DNA of 10,939 nt from Clostridiales bacterium (GCA_003497505.1 DNNV01000144.1:1221-12159), one strand, 5' to 3'; shown: positions 1 to 6,513, numbered from the stretch's first letter. Notes: generated by a model not told the origin, from the sequence alone. Translations and numbers: made by a program.

Positions 1-1273
1 TTCAATATTGTTTATTTCCTTTGGAGTACTTTTACTGCTTAATGTTCCCATAGCGCTGAGCCTGGGTGTATCATCATTAATAGCTATGATGGCAGCAGAG
101 CTGCCAATGGATATGTACCCGATGCAGATATATGCGAATATTTCCAAGTTTACACTGCTTGCAATTCCTTTCTTTATGCTTGCGGGAAATACTATGGAAA
201 GAGCAGGTATCTCCGAAAAGCTTATCAATCTGGCAAATGCTTTTGTTGGACATAAACGCGGAGGACTTGCAATTGTTGGTGTTGTAACATCATGCTTCTT
301 TGCGGCAATTTCTGGTTCAGGCCCTGCAACGGTTGCGTCGCTGGGAGTTATCATAATTCCTGCCATGATTAATGCAGGCTACAGCAAGGGAATGTCTTCT
401 GCGCTTATGGCTACGGCAGGTGGTATAGGAATTATAATTCCGCCTAGTATTCCGTTTGTTATTTACGGTGCCATTGCAGGAGTTTCCATAGGAAAAATAT
501 TTATTGCAGGTATTATTCCGGGTATTTTAATGGGAATTGCGCTGGTTGTTGCCAGCTTGATGATGGTTAATAAAATGGATATAGAGCCACAGCCGAAGGC
601 TTCAAGCAAGGAAAAATGGATAGCCCTGAAGGAAGCATTCTGGGGACTTATGATGCCGGTTATAATTCTGGGCGGTATATACGGAGGTTTCTTTACACCG
701 ACAGAGGCTGCCGCTGTAGCTGCCGTATACGGAATACTGGTAGGAATAATAGTTTACAGAAAGCTTAAATTAAGTGATTTGCACGAACTTATGGTTGAAT
801 CGGCAATAGGTTCTGCAATAGTTATGTTTATAGTTGCTGCAGCAGGACTGTTCGCATGGTTCTGCACAACAACAGGTATTTCAGATATGGCAAGTGACGC
901 GTTATTATCAGTTTCAGGAAGCAAGACTATATTCCTGCTGCTGGTTAACGTCATTCTGCTTATTGCAGGCTGCTTCCTGGATGCACCGTCAGCGTTATAT
1001 ATATTTACACCTATTATGCTTCCGGTTGCAATTCAGTTAGGATATGATCCGGTTGCACTTGGTGTTGTTATGACAGTAAACCTTGCAATAGGAATGATTA
1101 CGCCGCCGGTTGGTGTAAACCTCTACGTTGCGTGCGGAGTTTCGAAAATATCGTTGGGGCATATATCAAAATCAGTTGTACCATACCTGATTGCTTCACT
1201 TGTAGTGTTGTTCCTGATAACTTATGTTCCGGATATAATTATGTTCCTTCCAAATATGATGGGTATTAAATAA
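1..1273 (+). CDS. dctM: TRAP transporter large permease subunit, DctM type (5' partial)
   Basis: This is the large membrane subunit of a tripartite ATP-independent periplasmic (TRAP) transporter, which uses an ion gradient to import a substrate delivered by a DctP-type binding protein, usually an organic or sugar acid. The protein is a chain of hydrophobic helices. Hallmarks of the family are the N-terminal stretch with NVPIALSLG, the first signature loop ISGSGPATVASLG near residue 98, IGIIIPPSIPFVIYG near 137, and the C-terminal MITPPVGVNLYVACG. The visible 422 or so residues are close to the family's usual length of about 425-430. A TTG lies at base 8, but the frame is open to the window edge and no ribosome binding site precedes it, so I treat the gene as missing its first few codons. 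The DctP and DctQ partners would be expected just upstream, outside the window. The family call is secure; the substrate is unknown. Confidence 0.95.
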   Translation, partial: SILFISFGVLLLLNVPIALSLGVSSLIAMMAAELPMDMYPMQIYANISKFTLLAIPFFMLAGNTMERAGISEKLINLANAFVGHKRGGLAIVGVVTSCFFAAISGSGPATVASLGVIIIPAMINAGYSKGMSSALMATAGGIGIIIPPSIPFVIYGAIAGVSIGKIFIAGIIPGILMGIALVVASLMMVNKMDIEPQPKASSKEKWIALKEAFWGLMMPVIILGGIYGGFFTPTEAAAVAAVYGILVGIIVYRKLKLSDLHELMVESAIGSAIVMFIVAAAGLFAWFCTTTGISDMASDALLSVSGSKTIFLLLVNVILLIAGCFLDAPSALYIFTPIMLPVAIQLGYDPVALGVVMTVNLAIGMITPPVGVNLYVACGVSKISLGHISKSVVPYLIASLVVLFLITYVPDIIMFLPNMMGIK

Positions 1274-1310
1274 ATTAGTCCTATTATGTCTTATACATTT
1301 AAAATATGAG

Positions 1311-1350
1311 CAAATAAACAAGATGGATTAATATCCATCTTATTTATTTG
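1311..1350 (+). terminator. Long hairpin between dctM and the PPC gene; weak terminator or mRNA stabiliser
   Basis: Bases 1311-1327 pair with 1334-1350: 17 positions with a single C/A mismatch (1319/1342) and a 6-base loop. The core GATGGA/TCCATC is the only GC-containing part and the outer arms are A/T. No clean T-tract follows (the downstream DNA is A-rich), so termination may be partial. It could instead separate expression levels of the transporter and the downstream genes or protect the 3' end of the dctM message. Confidence 0.5.
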
Positions 1351-1381
1351 ATAAAATAAAAAATTATAAAAGGAGAAAAAA

Positions 1382-1855
1382 ATGGATTTAAAAGAACATT
1401 TCAAAGAATCAAAAGTAAAGCGTGTGGTAGCCGGAAGAATTCCAAGGGGCGTTGATTTTATAACAGGAATTAAACAAATATGCAAGGAACACAATATAAA
1501 GCACGGATATATTCCAATGTGCATAGGCAGCTTCATCACAGCCAGATTTATTTATGCTATTCCCGATGAGAATGCACCCATAGACTTTGTTTACAGTAAG
1601 CCTGTGGATGTAGAAGGACCTTTGGAGCTTCTATATGCTCAGGGACTTATTGGCATGGAAGACACAGGAGAGCAATCCATACACATTCATATGATGGTAA
1701 GCGACAAGTATATGAGAATTTTCGGAGGACATACAATTGAAGGCGGAAACATTGTTGCTGCGACAGCCGAAATTATAATTCACGAGCTGGAAGAAGCCGA
1801 ATTCGTAAGACAATTTGATGAAGAAACAGGCTTCAGGTTATTTAAAATACAATAA
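1382..1855 (+). CDS. PPC/DUF296 domain protein (PD1-like)
   Basis: This is a single-domain protein of the 'plants and prokaryotes conserved' (PPC, DUF296) family, 157 residues, matching the usual size of stand-alone bacterial members. The recognisable features are GRIPRGVDFITGI at residues 18-30, an alternating hydrophobic middle, and the signature HIHMMVSD...GGHTIEG at 101-121. The histidines H101, H103 and H117 match the conserved trio that can hold a metal ion in prokaryotic PPC trimers. The plant relatives are AT-hook DNA-binding proteins, but this protein has no AT-hook, so DNA binding should not be assumed. The start at 1382 is set by AGGAG at 1371-1375, six bases upstream. It lies between a TRAP transporter gene and a dehydrogenase gene, which suggests a role linked to that pathway, either as a small enzyme or as a ligand-sensing accessory protein. 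The molecular function is unknown. Confidence 0.85.
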   Translation: MDLKEHFKESKVKRVVAGRIPRGVDFITGIKQICKEHNIKHGYIPMCIGSFITARFIYAIPDENAPIDFVYSKPVDVEGPLELLYAQGLIGMEDTGEQSIHIHMMVSDKYMRIFGGHTIEGGNIVAATAEIIIHELEEAEFVRQFDEETGFRLFKIQ

Positions 1856-1881
1856 TAACAACAATAAAAAGGGAGGTTGCA

Positions 1882-2913
1882 ATGAGAGCAGTAGTAAAAG
1901 AAAATGAAGGCATAGGTGCAGTTCTTAAAGATGTGGAAAAGCCTGTCCTCAATGAGGGAGAGGTCCTTGTAAAGGTGAAGGCAGCAGCCATATGCGGAAC
2001 TGACCAGCACATATATGTATGGAACACATGGGCACAGAACAACAACATAAAGCTGCCGACTATACTGGGTCATGAATGCAGTGCAGAGGTTGTGGAGGTA
2101 GGTCCCGGGGTGAAAGGTCTTAAGCCTGGAGATTATGTGGCATGCGAAACTCACATTCCATGTGGAGAATGCTACCAGTGCAAAAACGGTGAGCAGCACA
2201 TATGTGGAAACCTCAAGCTTTTTGGAATTCATACAAACGGATGTTATGCCGAATATGCAAAAATACCGGCAATATGTGCTGTTAAAATTCCTGAATCCAT
2301 CAATCCAAATGTCGGTGCTGTATTGGAGCCTCTCGGAACGGCTGTGAGAGCAAATGTTGAAGTGCAGTCCTCAGGAAAAAATGTTGCGGTAATAGGCTGC
2401 GGACCAATAGGCCTTATGGCTGTTGGCGCTGCAAAAGCTTTTGGTGCAGCAAGCATATACGCTATTGATATAAATGACTATAGACTTGGAATAGCCAAGG
2501 AAATGGGAGCTACTGAGATAATTAATTCCTCTTTGGATAAAGCAGGTGAAAAGCTCGTTGAGCTTACAAATGGGGTGGGCGTTGACGCATTCATAGATGC
2601 ATCCGGAAACACAGCAGCCATACTTGAAGGCTTCAGGGGGCTGAGAAAAGGCGGAAAGGTTGCTTTGATAGGTCTTCCGTCAAGACCCCTTGAGATTGAT
2701 TTAGGCTCTCAGGTAGTATTTAAGGAAGCTACAATTATAGGTATACACGGCAGAAGAATGTTTGAAACATGGACAACAATGTCTAATCTGCTGGACAAAG
2801 GACTTCTGAACATCGATCCTGTTATAACTCATGTTCTTAAATTAGAGGAATTTGAGAAGGGGTTTGAGATTGCTCAGAATGGAATGGGCGGAAAGATAAT
2901 ACTTGTTCCCTAG
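1882..2913 (+). CDS. Zinc-dependent medium-chain dehydrogenase, L-threonine 3-dehydrogenase-like
   Basis: This is an NAD(P)-dependent, zinc-containing alcohol dehydrogenase of the medium-chain superfamily, 343 residues, and therefore full length. The catalytic zinc site is visible as C38 in ICGTD and H64-E65 in GHE. The structural zinc cysteines are C94, C97, C100 and C108. The Rossmann fold has GCGPIG at 172-177, and D196 after the second strand favours NAD over NADP. The closest family by eye is threonine 3-dehydrogenase: CGTDQHIY, H91 just before the structural zinc loop, and the GRRMFETW motif near residue 288 are typical of it. However, the EPLGTAV stretch is shared with sorbitol and butanediol dehydrogenases, so a polyol or hydroxy-acid substrate is equally possible. 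GGGAGG at 1871-1876 with a 5-base spacer sets the start. It follows the PPC gene by 26 bases, probably in the same transcript, and a strong terminator follows. The family is certain; the substrate is not. Confidence 0.9.
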   Translation: MRAVVKENEGIGAVLKDVEKPVLNEGEVLVKVKAAAICGTDQHIYVWNTWAQNNNIKLPTILGHECSAEVVEVGPGVKGLKPGDYVACETHIPCGECYQCKNGEQHICGNLKLFGIHTNGCYAEYAKIPAICAVKIPESINPNVGAVLEPLGTAVRANVEVQSSGKNVAVIGCGPIGLMAVGAAKAFGAASIYAIDINDYRLGIAKEMGATEIINSSLDKAGEKLVELTNGVGVDAFIDASGNTAAILEGFRGLRKGGKVALIGLPSRPLEIDLGSQVVFKEATIIGIHGRRMFETWTTMSNLLDKGLLNIDPVITHVLKLEEFEKGFEIAQNGMGGKIILVP

Positions 2914-2935
2914 TGCTAAATAATTAAACAAATTC

Positions 2936-2982
2936 AATGCTCAAAGTTTTAGCAAGTATGATAAAATTTTGAGCATTTTTTT
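2936..2982 (+). terminator. Strong intrinsic terminator after the dehydrogenase gene
   Basis: Bases 2936-2951 pair with 2962-2977 in an uninterrupted 16-bp stem (one G-T pair), with a 10-base loop. Seven T residues at 2976-2982 follow the GAGCA side. It ends the transporter/PPC/dehydrogenase unit and makes the following E1-E2 genes a separate transcription unit. Confidence 0.85.
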
Positions 2983-2989
2983 GCAAACA

Positions 2990-2999
2990 AAACATGTTT
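2990..2999. promoter_or_regulatory. AAACATGTTT palindrome, possible activator site
   Basis: This is a perfect 10-bp palindrome just after the terminator, centred about 65 bases upstream of the transcription start predicted from the sigma-54 promoter. Sigma-54 promoters need an upstream-bound enhancer protein, and this is the clearest dyad in the short leader. The motif is short and AT-rich and could occur by chance. Confidence 0.25.
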
Positions 3000-3031
3000 A
3001 CTACAAAATGAAGGATTTTAGGTGCATGTTT

Positions 3032-3050
3032 CTTGGCATAGATATTGCTA
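3032..3050 (+). promoter_or_regulatory. Sigma-54 (-24/-12) promoter of the E1-E2 operon
   Basis: The sequence TTGGCATAGATATTGCTA fits the sigma-54 consensus TGGCAC-N5-TTGCW with exact spacing. The invariant GG is at 3035-3036 and the invariant GC at 3047-3048, 12 bases apart start to start. The only departure in the -24 box is T for the C after TGGCA. Transcription should start near 3059-3061, leaving a leader of about 47 bases before E1 alpha. Acetoin dehydrogenase operons of Firmicutes are classically driven by sigma-54 with the AcoR activator, so the promoter and the genes support each other. No activator gene is in the window. Confidence 0.8.
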
Positions 3051-3097
3051 AAATAATTATGATACAGTTATGCAGAAAACGTTACAAGATTTAAAAG

Positions 3098-3102
3098 GGA
3101 GG
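3098..3102 (+). promoter_or_regulatory. Ribosome binding site that favours the second of two adjacent ATGs
   Basis: GGAGG at 3098-3102 lies only 2 bases before the ATG at 3105 but 5 bases before the ATG at 3108. The 5-base spacing is the more usual, so initiation at 3108 is preferred; the proteins differ by one methionine. Confidence 0.6.
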
Positions 3103-3107
3103 CAATG

Positions 3108-4073
3108 ATGGAAAGGTACAGTAAGAATTTGGCTGAAGAGCTCTATTACAAAATGCTTAAAATAAGAAGATTTGAAGAAACAGTGGAAAGATACTTTCTA
3201 GACGGGGAAATCCCGGGATTTCTTCATCTGTATATCGGCGAGGAGGCAATTGCCTCAGGTGTGTGCGCAAGTCTTACAGACAGCGATTATATAGCAAGTA
3301 CACATAGAGGACATGGCCACACAATCGCAAAAGGTGCTGATTTAAACAGAGTAATGGCTGAAATATTCGGCAAGAAGACAGGTTCCTGCAAAGGAAAGGG
3401 AGGCTCCATGCACATAGCGGATTTTTCCGTGGGAATGCTGGGAGCCAACGGAGTAGTTGGCGGTGGATTTAACCTGGCTGTGGGTGCATCACTTGCAATC
3501 AAAAAAAAGAAAAGAGACAATGTATCAGTTGTATTTTTCGGGGACGGCTCATCAAACAGAGGAACATTCCATGAGGCAATGAACCTTGCATCAGCATGGA
3601 AACTGCCGACAATTTTCGTATGTGAAAACAATCAGTGGGCATCGACAACTCCATACAGAACTACCACTGCCATAGAGGATATTTCGATCAGAGCTATAGG
3701 ATACAATATGCCAAGCAAAATAGTGGACGGAAATGATGCGTTTGCTGTCTATGATGGATTTAAAGAAGCTCTGGAATATGTAAAGGCAGGAAATGGGCCA
3801 TATTTTCTGGAGGCAAAGACATACCGCATAAAGGGACACTTTGTAGGCGACCCTGAAATGTACAGAACAAAGGAAGAGGTTCAGACAGTTTATGAAGAGA
3901 ATAACCCTATAACAAGATTTGAAGAAAAAGTACTTAGTGAAAATATAATGTCTGAAGCAGAAATCAAAGCAATAAAAGACAGAGTTGAAAAAGAAATAAA
4001 GGAAGCTCTGCAATTTGCAATGGACAGTGAATATCCCGATCCGTCAGAAATGTTTGATGATTTGTATGTATAG
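3108..4073 (+). CDS. acoA: Thiamine-dependent 2-oxoacid/acetoin dehydrogenase E1 component, alpha subunit
   Basis: This is the alpha subunit of the E1 component, which binds thiamine diphosphate and, with E1 beta, cleaves acetoin or decarboxylates a 2-oxoacid and passes the acyl group to the E2 lipoyl arm. It has 321 residues, the usual length for the short AcoA/PdhA type. Visible motifs in order are RRFEETVERYFLDGEIPGFLHLYIGEEA near the N-terminus, HRGHGH near 66-71, KGKGGSMH followed by GMLGANGVVGGG (about 98-121), and the thiamine/Mg motif GDGSSNRGTFHEAMN beginning near 145, ending with ENN. The highly basic KKKKRDN just before that motif is a surface turn. The stop codon TAG overlaps the next gene's ribosome binding site, indicating translational coupling. 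The low length and the GSMHIAD pattern favour the acetoin-dehydrogenase group over classic pyruvate dehydrogenase, but another branched or short 2-oxoacid cannot be excluded. Confidence 0.9.
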   Translation: MERYSKNLAEELYYKMLKIRRFEETVERYFLDGEIPGFLHLYIGEEAIASGVCASLTDSDYIASTHRGHGHTIAKGADLNRVMAEIFGKKTGSCKGKGGSMHIADFSVGMLGANGVVGGGFNLAVGASLAIKKKKRDNVSVVFFGDGSSNRGTFHEAMNLASAWKLPTIFVCENNQWASTTPYRTTTAIEDISIRAIGYNMPSKIVDGNDAFAVYDGFKEALEYVKAGNGPYFLEAKTYRIKGHFVGDPEMYRTKEEVQTVYEENNPITRFEEKVLSENIMSEAEIKAIKDRVEKEIKEALQFAMDSEYPDPSEMFDDLYV

Positions 4074-4082
4074 GAGGGCAAA

Positions 4083-5051
4083 ATGAGACAGATTACATTT
4101 GCGCAGGCAACATTGGAAGCAATGGCCGAAGAAATGAAAAGAGATGAAAATATATTTGTAATGGGAGAGGACATTGTAAGACAGGGTGGAATATTCGGAC
4201 AGTTCAAGGGACTTGCTGACGAATTTGGCGACAGAGTAATGGATACTCCCATATCCGAAACAGCAATAATAGGAGCAGCCGTAGGAGCTGCCATGGCAGG
4301 TATGAGACCTGTTGCCGATATGCATTTTGCTGATTTCATGGGCGTTGCCATGGATGAATTGTTCAACCAGATGGCAAAGGTAAGATACATGTTCGGAGGA
4401 CAGACAACTGTACCCATGGTTGTGAGAGCACCTGACGGCTTGTCTTCCAGCGGCGCTGCACAGCATTCACAGAGCGTGGAAGCATGGTTTATGAACATTC
4501 CGGGACTTAAGGTTGTTGCTCCCTCAAGCCCTGCTGAAGCCAAGGGCCTTTTAAAATCGGCTCTTAGAGATGATAATCCCGTAATATATTTTGAAAATAA
4601 GATACTTTACAGAGAAAAGGGAGAGGTTCCCGAGGAAGAGTTCTTTATTCCAATTGGCAAGGCCAACGTGGTGAAGGAAGGAACGGATATAACAATAATA
4701 TCCTATTCAATAGGCATGAAAACAGCCGGAGAGGTTGCAGAAATCCTTGAAAAACAAGGAATAAATGCCGAGATTATCGACCTTAGAACACTGGTGCCAT
4801 ACGACAGGGAAACAATACTTGAATCGGTTAAAAAGACACACAGGCTTGCTGTTATACATGAGGCTGTGAAGCAGGGAGGAGCAGGTGCGGAAATAGCTGC
4901 ATTTGTGGCTGAAAATGCAATTGAGTACATGGATGCACCCATAATGAGATTTGGAGCACCATTTGTTCCGGTGCCGTTTTCACCGCCTTTAGAAAAGGCA
5001 TATAGGCTTAATTCTGCTGAAATTGCAAAGGAAATTGCAGAAAAATTCTAA
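4083..5051 (+). CDS. acoB: Thiamine-dependent 2-oxoacid/acetoin dehydrogenase E1 component, beta subunit
   Basis: This is the partner of E1 alpha in an alpha2-beta2 thiamine enzyme. The 322-residue protein has the pyrimidine-binding domain in its first half and the transketolase C-terminal domain in its second (about residues 190-315). The catalytic-type glutamate is E59 in PISETAIIG, which contacts the thiamine ring. H128 in GAAQHSQSVEAWF is the histidine conserved in the active-site loop of this family. Other family marks are MGEDI at 27-31, FADFM at 82-86, and the C-terminal APFVPVPFSPPLE. The ribosome binding site GGAGGG at 4073-4078 begins at the last base of the E1 alpha stop codon, so the two subunits are probably made in equal amounts by coupling. 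The AQHSQ form of the loop resembles acetoin dehydrogenase and short-chain 2-oxoacid types. Family certain, exact substrate inferred. Confidence 0.92.
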   Translation: MRQITFAQATLEAMAEEMKRDENIFVMGEDIVRQGGIFGQFKGLADEFGDRVMDTPISETAIIGAAVGAAMAGMRPVADMHFADFMGVAMDELFNQMAKVRYMFGGQTTVPMVVRAPDGLSSSGAAQHSQSVEAWFMNIPGLKVVAPSSPAEAKGLLKSALRDDNPVIYFENKILYREKGEVPEEEFFIPIGKANVVKEGTDITIISYSIGMKTAGEVAEILEKQGINAEIIDLRTLVPYDRETILESVKKTHRLAVIHEAVKQGGAGAEIAAFVAENAIEYMDAPIMRFGAPFVPVPFSPPLEKAYRLNSAEIAKEIAEKF

Positions 5052-5072
5052 CCGGTGCGAAGGAGGTAGAAA

Positions 5073-6374
5073 ATGGTCAGAGAAATATTGATGCCAAAGC
5101 TTGGGCTTACAATGGTTGAAGGTACCGTAATACAGTGGTTTGCAAATGAAGGCGACCGTATAAATGTTGGCGACAGACTGCTGGAGGTTGAAACCGACAA
5201 GCTTACCAATGAAATAATTGCAGATTCTGAAGGTATATTAAAAAGCATATTGGTAAAGGCAGGAGAATCCGCAGAGGTTCAGGCGCTCATAGGCATAATA
5301 GCAAGTGAGGGTGAGGATATATCATCCCTGCAGGAAGGTCGCTCAAAGGATAAAGAAGCTGAAGCAATAACACAAGGAACAAATGAAGCCGCAGTGAAAG
5401 CTGATGCGAAAATCAGCAATGATTCAGGCTACACTGTTGCAACGCCATATGCAAAGAAGTTAGCTGCCGATAGAGGCATAGATTTAAACAGTGTTAAAGC
5501 CACAGGCTACAAAGGCGTAATTTTAGCCAAGGATGTTGAAGGATATGAATCCGATGAAATAAAGATAAAGGTTACTCCAACAGCAAGAAAAATGGCTGAG
5601 GATAAAGGAATAAACTTAGCAGATATTTACAACGGAACAAAAATACGAAAAGCAGATATAGTAGCCATAGAAGAAAAGCAGAGCATTGAAGGCGAAACAG
5701 AAAAAGCAGGTTCAATGAGAAAAATAATTGCTCAGAGAATGAAGGCATCCTGGGCTGGGACTCCTATGGTAACATTCAATATGGAAGCTGATATGACGGA
5801 ATTAATTAATCTCCGTGAAAGATTAAAGCCGGTTTATGGAAGGGAAGGTCTGAAGCTTACCTACAACCATATAATAATGAAAATACTTTCAAAGCTTCTT
5901 GTTAAGTACAGATATCTGAATGCAAGCTTTGAGGATGATACAATAATTTATCACAATCATGTGAATCTTGGAGTGGCAGTTGATGTAGAAAAAGGTCTCA
6001 TGGTTCCCAATGTAAAGAGCGCGGAAAAGATGACCCTGAGAGAAATTGCAGCAGAAACAGAGAGAATAATAGAGGAAGCCAGAACAAACAGGCTGAGCCC
6101 CGATTACCTTTCGGGAGGAACATTCACTATTACAAACTTAGGAATGTTCGGCATGGAATCCTTCACTCCTATTATCAACAAGCCCGAGGTTGCCATTTTA
6201 GGTATTAACAAAATCATGGAAAAACCTGTGGCAGTTAACAGTCAGGTGGTAATCCGCCCGATGATGAATCTAAGCCTCACCACAGACCACAGTCTGGTGG
6301 ACGGAGCACTGTCAGCTAAGTTCCTTAGAGAAATTGTTGATATAATTGAAAATCCGTATTTATTGCTCGATTAA
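5073..6374 (+). CDS. acoC: Dihydrolipoamide acyltransferase E2 with lipoyl domain and two tandem E3-binding domains
   Basis: This is the core component of the complex; it accepts the acyl group from E1 on a swinging lipoyl arm and transfers it to CoA. The 433-residue protein has an N-terminal lipoyl domain (about 1-80) with the lipoylation lysine K43 in VETDKLT, then a charged Ala/Glu/Lys-rich linker (about 84-118). Two peripheral-subunit-binding domains follow in tandem: 122-158, with VATPYAKKLAADRGIDL, and 167-200, with VTPTARKMAEDKGINL. The catalytic chloramphenicol-acetyltransferase-like domain (about 213-433) ends in DHSLVDG with H406 and D410, the usual DHxxxDG active site. Most bacterial E2 proteins have one binding domain, so the duplication is notable. 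AAGGAGGT at 5060-5067 is a near-perfect ribosome binding site. An E3 (dihydrolipoamide dehydrogenase) gene does not follow. AcoC naming rests on context; it could serve another 2-oxoacid. Confidence 0.9.
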   Translation: MVREILMPKLGLTMVEGTVIQWFANEGDRINVGDRLLEVETDKLTNEIIADSEGILKSILVKAGESAEVQALIGIIASEGEDISSLQEGRSKDKEAEAITQGTNEAAVKADAKISNDSGYTVATPYAKKLAADRGIDLNSVKATGYKGVILAKDVEGYESDEIKIKVTPTARKMAEDKGINLADIYNGTKIRKADIVAIEEKQSIEGETEKAGSMRKIIAQRMKASWAGTPMVTFNMEADMTELINLRERLKPVYGREGLKLTYNHIIMKILSKLLVKYRYLNASFEDDTIIYHNHVNLGVAVDVEKGLMVPNVKSAEKMTLREIAAETERIIEEARTNRLSPDYLSGGTFTITNLGMFGMESFTPIINKPEVAILGINKIMEKPVAVNSQVVIRPMMNLSLTTDHSLVDGALSAKFLREIVDIIENPYLLLD

Positions 6375-6387
6375 TAATCAGTTGCAG

Positions 6388-6418
6388 CCATTTTCCGGAA
6401 AAGGTCACCGGAAAATGG
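6388..6418 (+). repeat. Perfect 11-bp hairpin after the E2 gene, without a T-tract
   Basis: CCATTTTCCGG at 6388-6398 pairs with CCGGAAAATGG at 6408-6418 around a 9-base loop. No T-run follows, so it is not itself an intrinsic terminator. It lies 13 bases after the E2 stop and just before the real terminator, which suits a 3'-end stabiliser or processing structure. Confidence 0.6.
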
Positions 6419-6432
6419 GGCAAGGGCGCAAG

Positions 6433-6475
6433 CCTCACAAATTTTTCGCACTATGAAAAATTTGTGAGGTTTTTT
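6433..6475 (+). terminator. Strong intrinsic terminator of the E1-E2 operon
   Basis: Bases 6433-6447 and 6455-6469 form a perfect 15-bp stem (CCTCACAAATTTTTC and its complement) with a 7-base loop, followed by six T at 6470-6475 and a further ATTTT. It separates the E1-E2 operon from the GntR/ABC operon. Confidence 0.9.
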
Positions 6476-6484
6476 ATTTTATAG

Positions 6485-6513
6485 TTGACAAAATACAAAT
6501 GTAGTTATATAGT
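6485..6513 (+). promoter_or_regulatory. Sigma-70-type promoter of the GntR/ABC operon
   Basis: A perfect -35 TTGACA at 6485-6490 and a -10 TATAGT at 6508-6513 are separated by exactly 17 bases. Transcription would start near 6520, giving a leader of about 44 bases. Confidence 0.8.

Noticed and set aside
8..10. TTG at base 8 as the true start of the TRAP permease gene
   Set aside because: The frame is open to the window edge, no ribosome binding site can be seen, and family members usually have a few more residues at the N-terminus.
1274..1381. Dedicated promoter for the PPC/dehydrogenase genes
   Set aside because: The gap is very AT-rich, so -10-like strings abound, but no -35/-10 pair with sound spacing and no sigma-54 boxes stand out.
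1780..2232. 150-residue minus-strand open frame over the PPC and dehydrogenase genes
   Set aside because: It lies antisense to two recognised genes; its Cys/Tyr/Phe-rich translation looks like a shadow of coding DNA, not a protein.
3890..4543. 217-residue minus-strand open frame across the E1 alpha/E1 beta junction
   Set aside because: It is antisense to two clearly conserved thiamine-enzyme genes, is Ser/Ala/Pro-rich with no recognisable domain, and has no matching promoter or ribosome binding site.
6506..6511. TATATA as the -10 box of the GntR operon
   Set aside because: It gives only a 15-base spacer from TTGACA; TATAGT two bases downstream gives the optimal 17.
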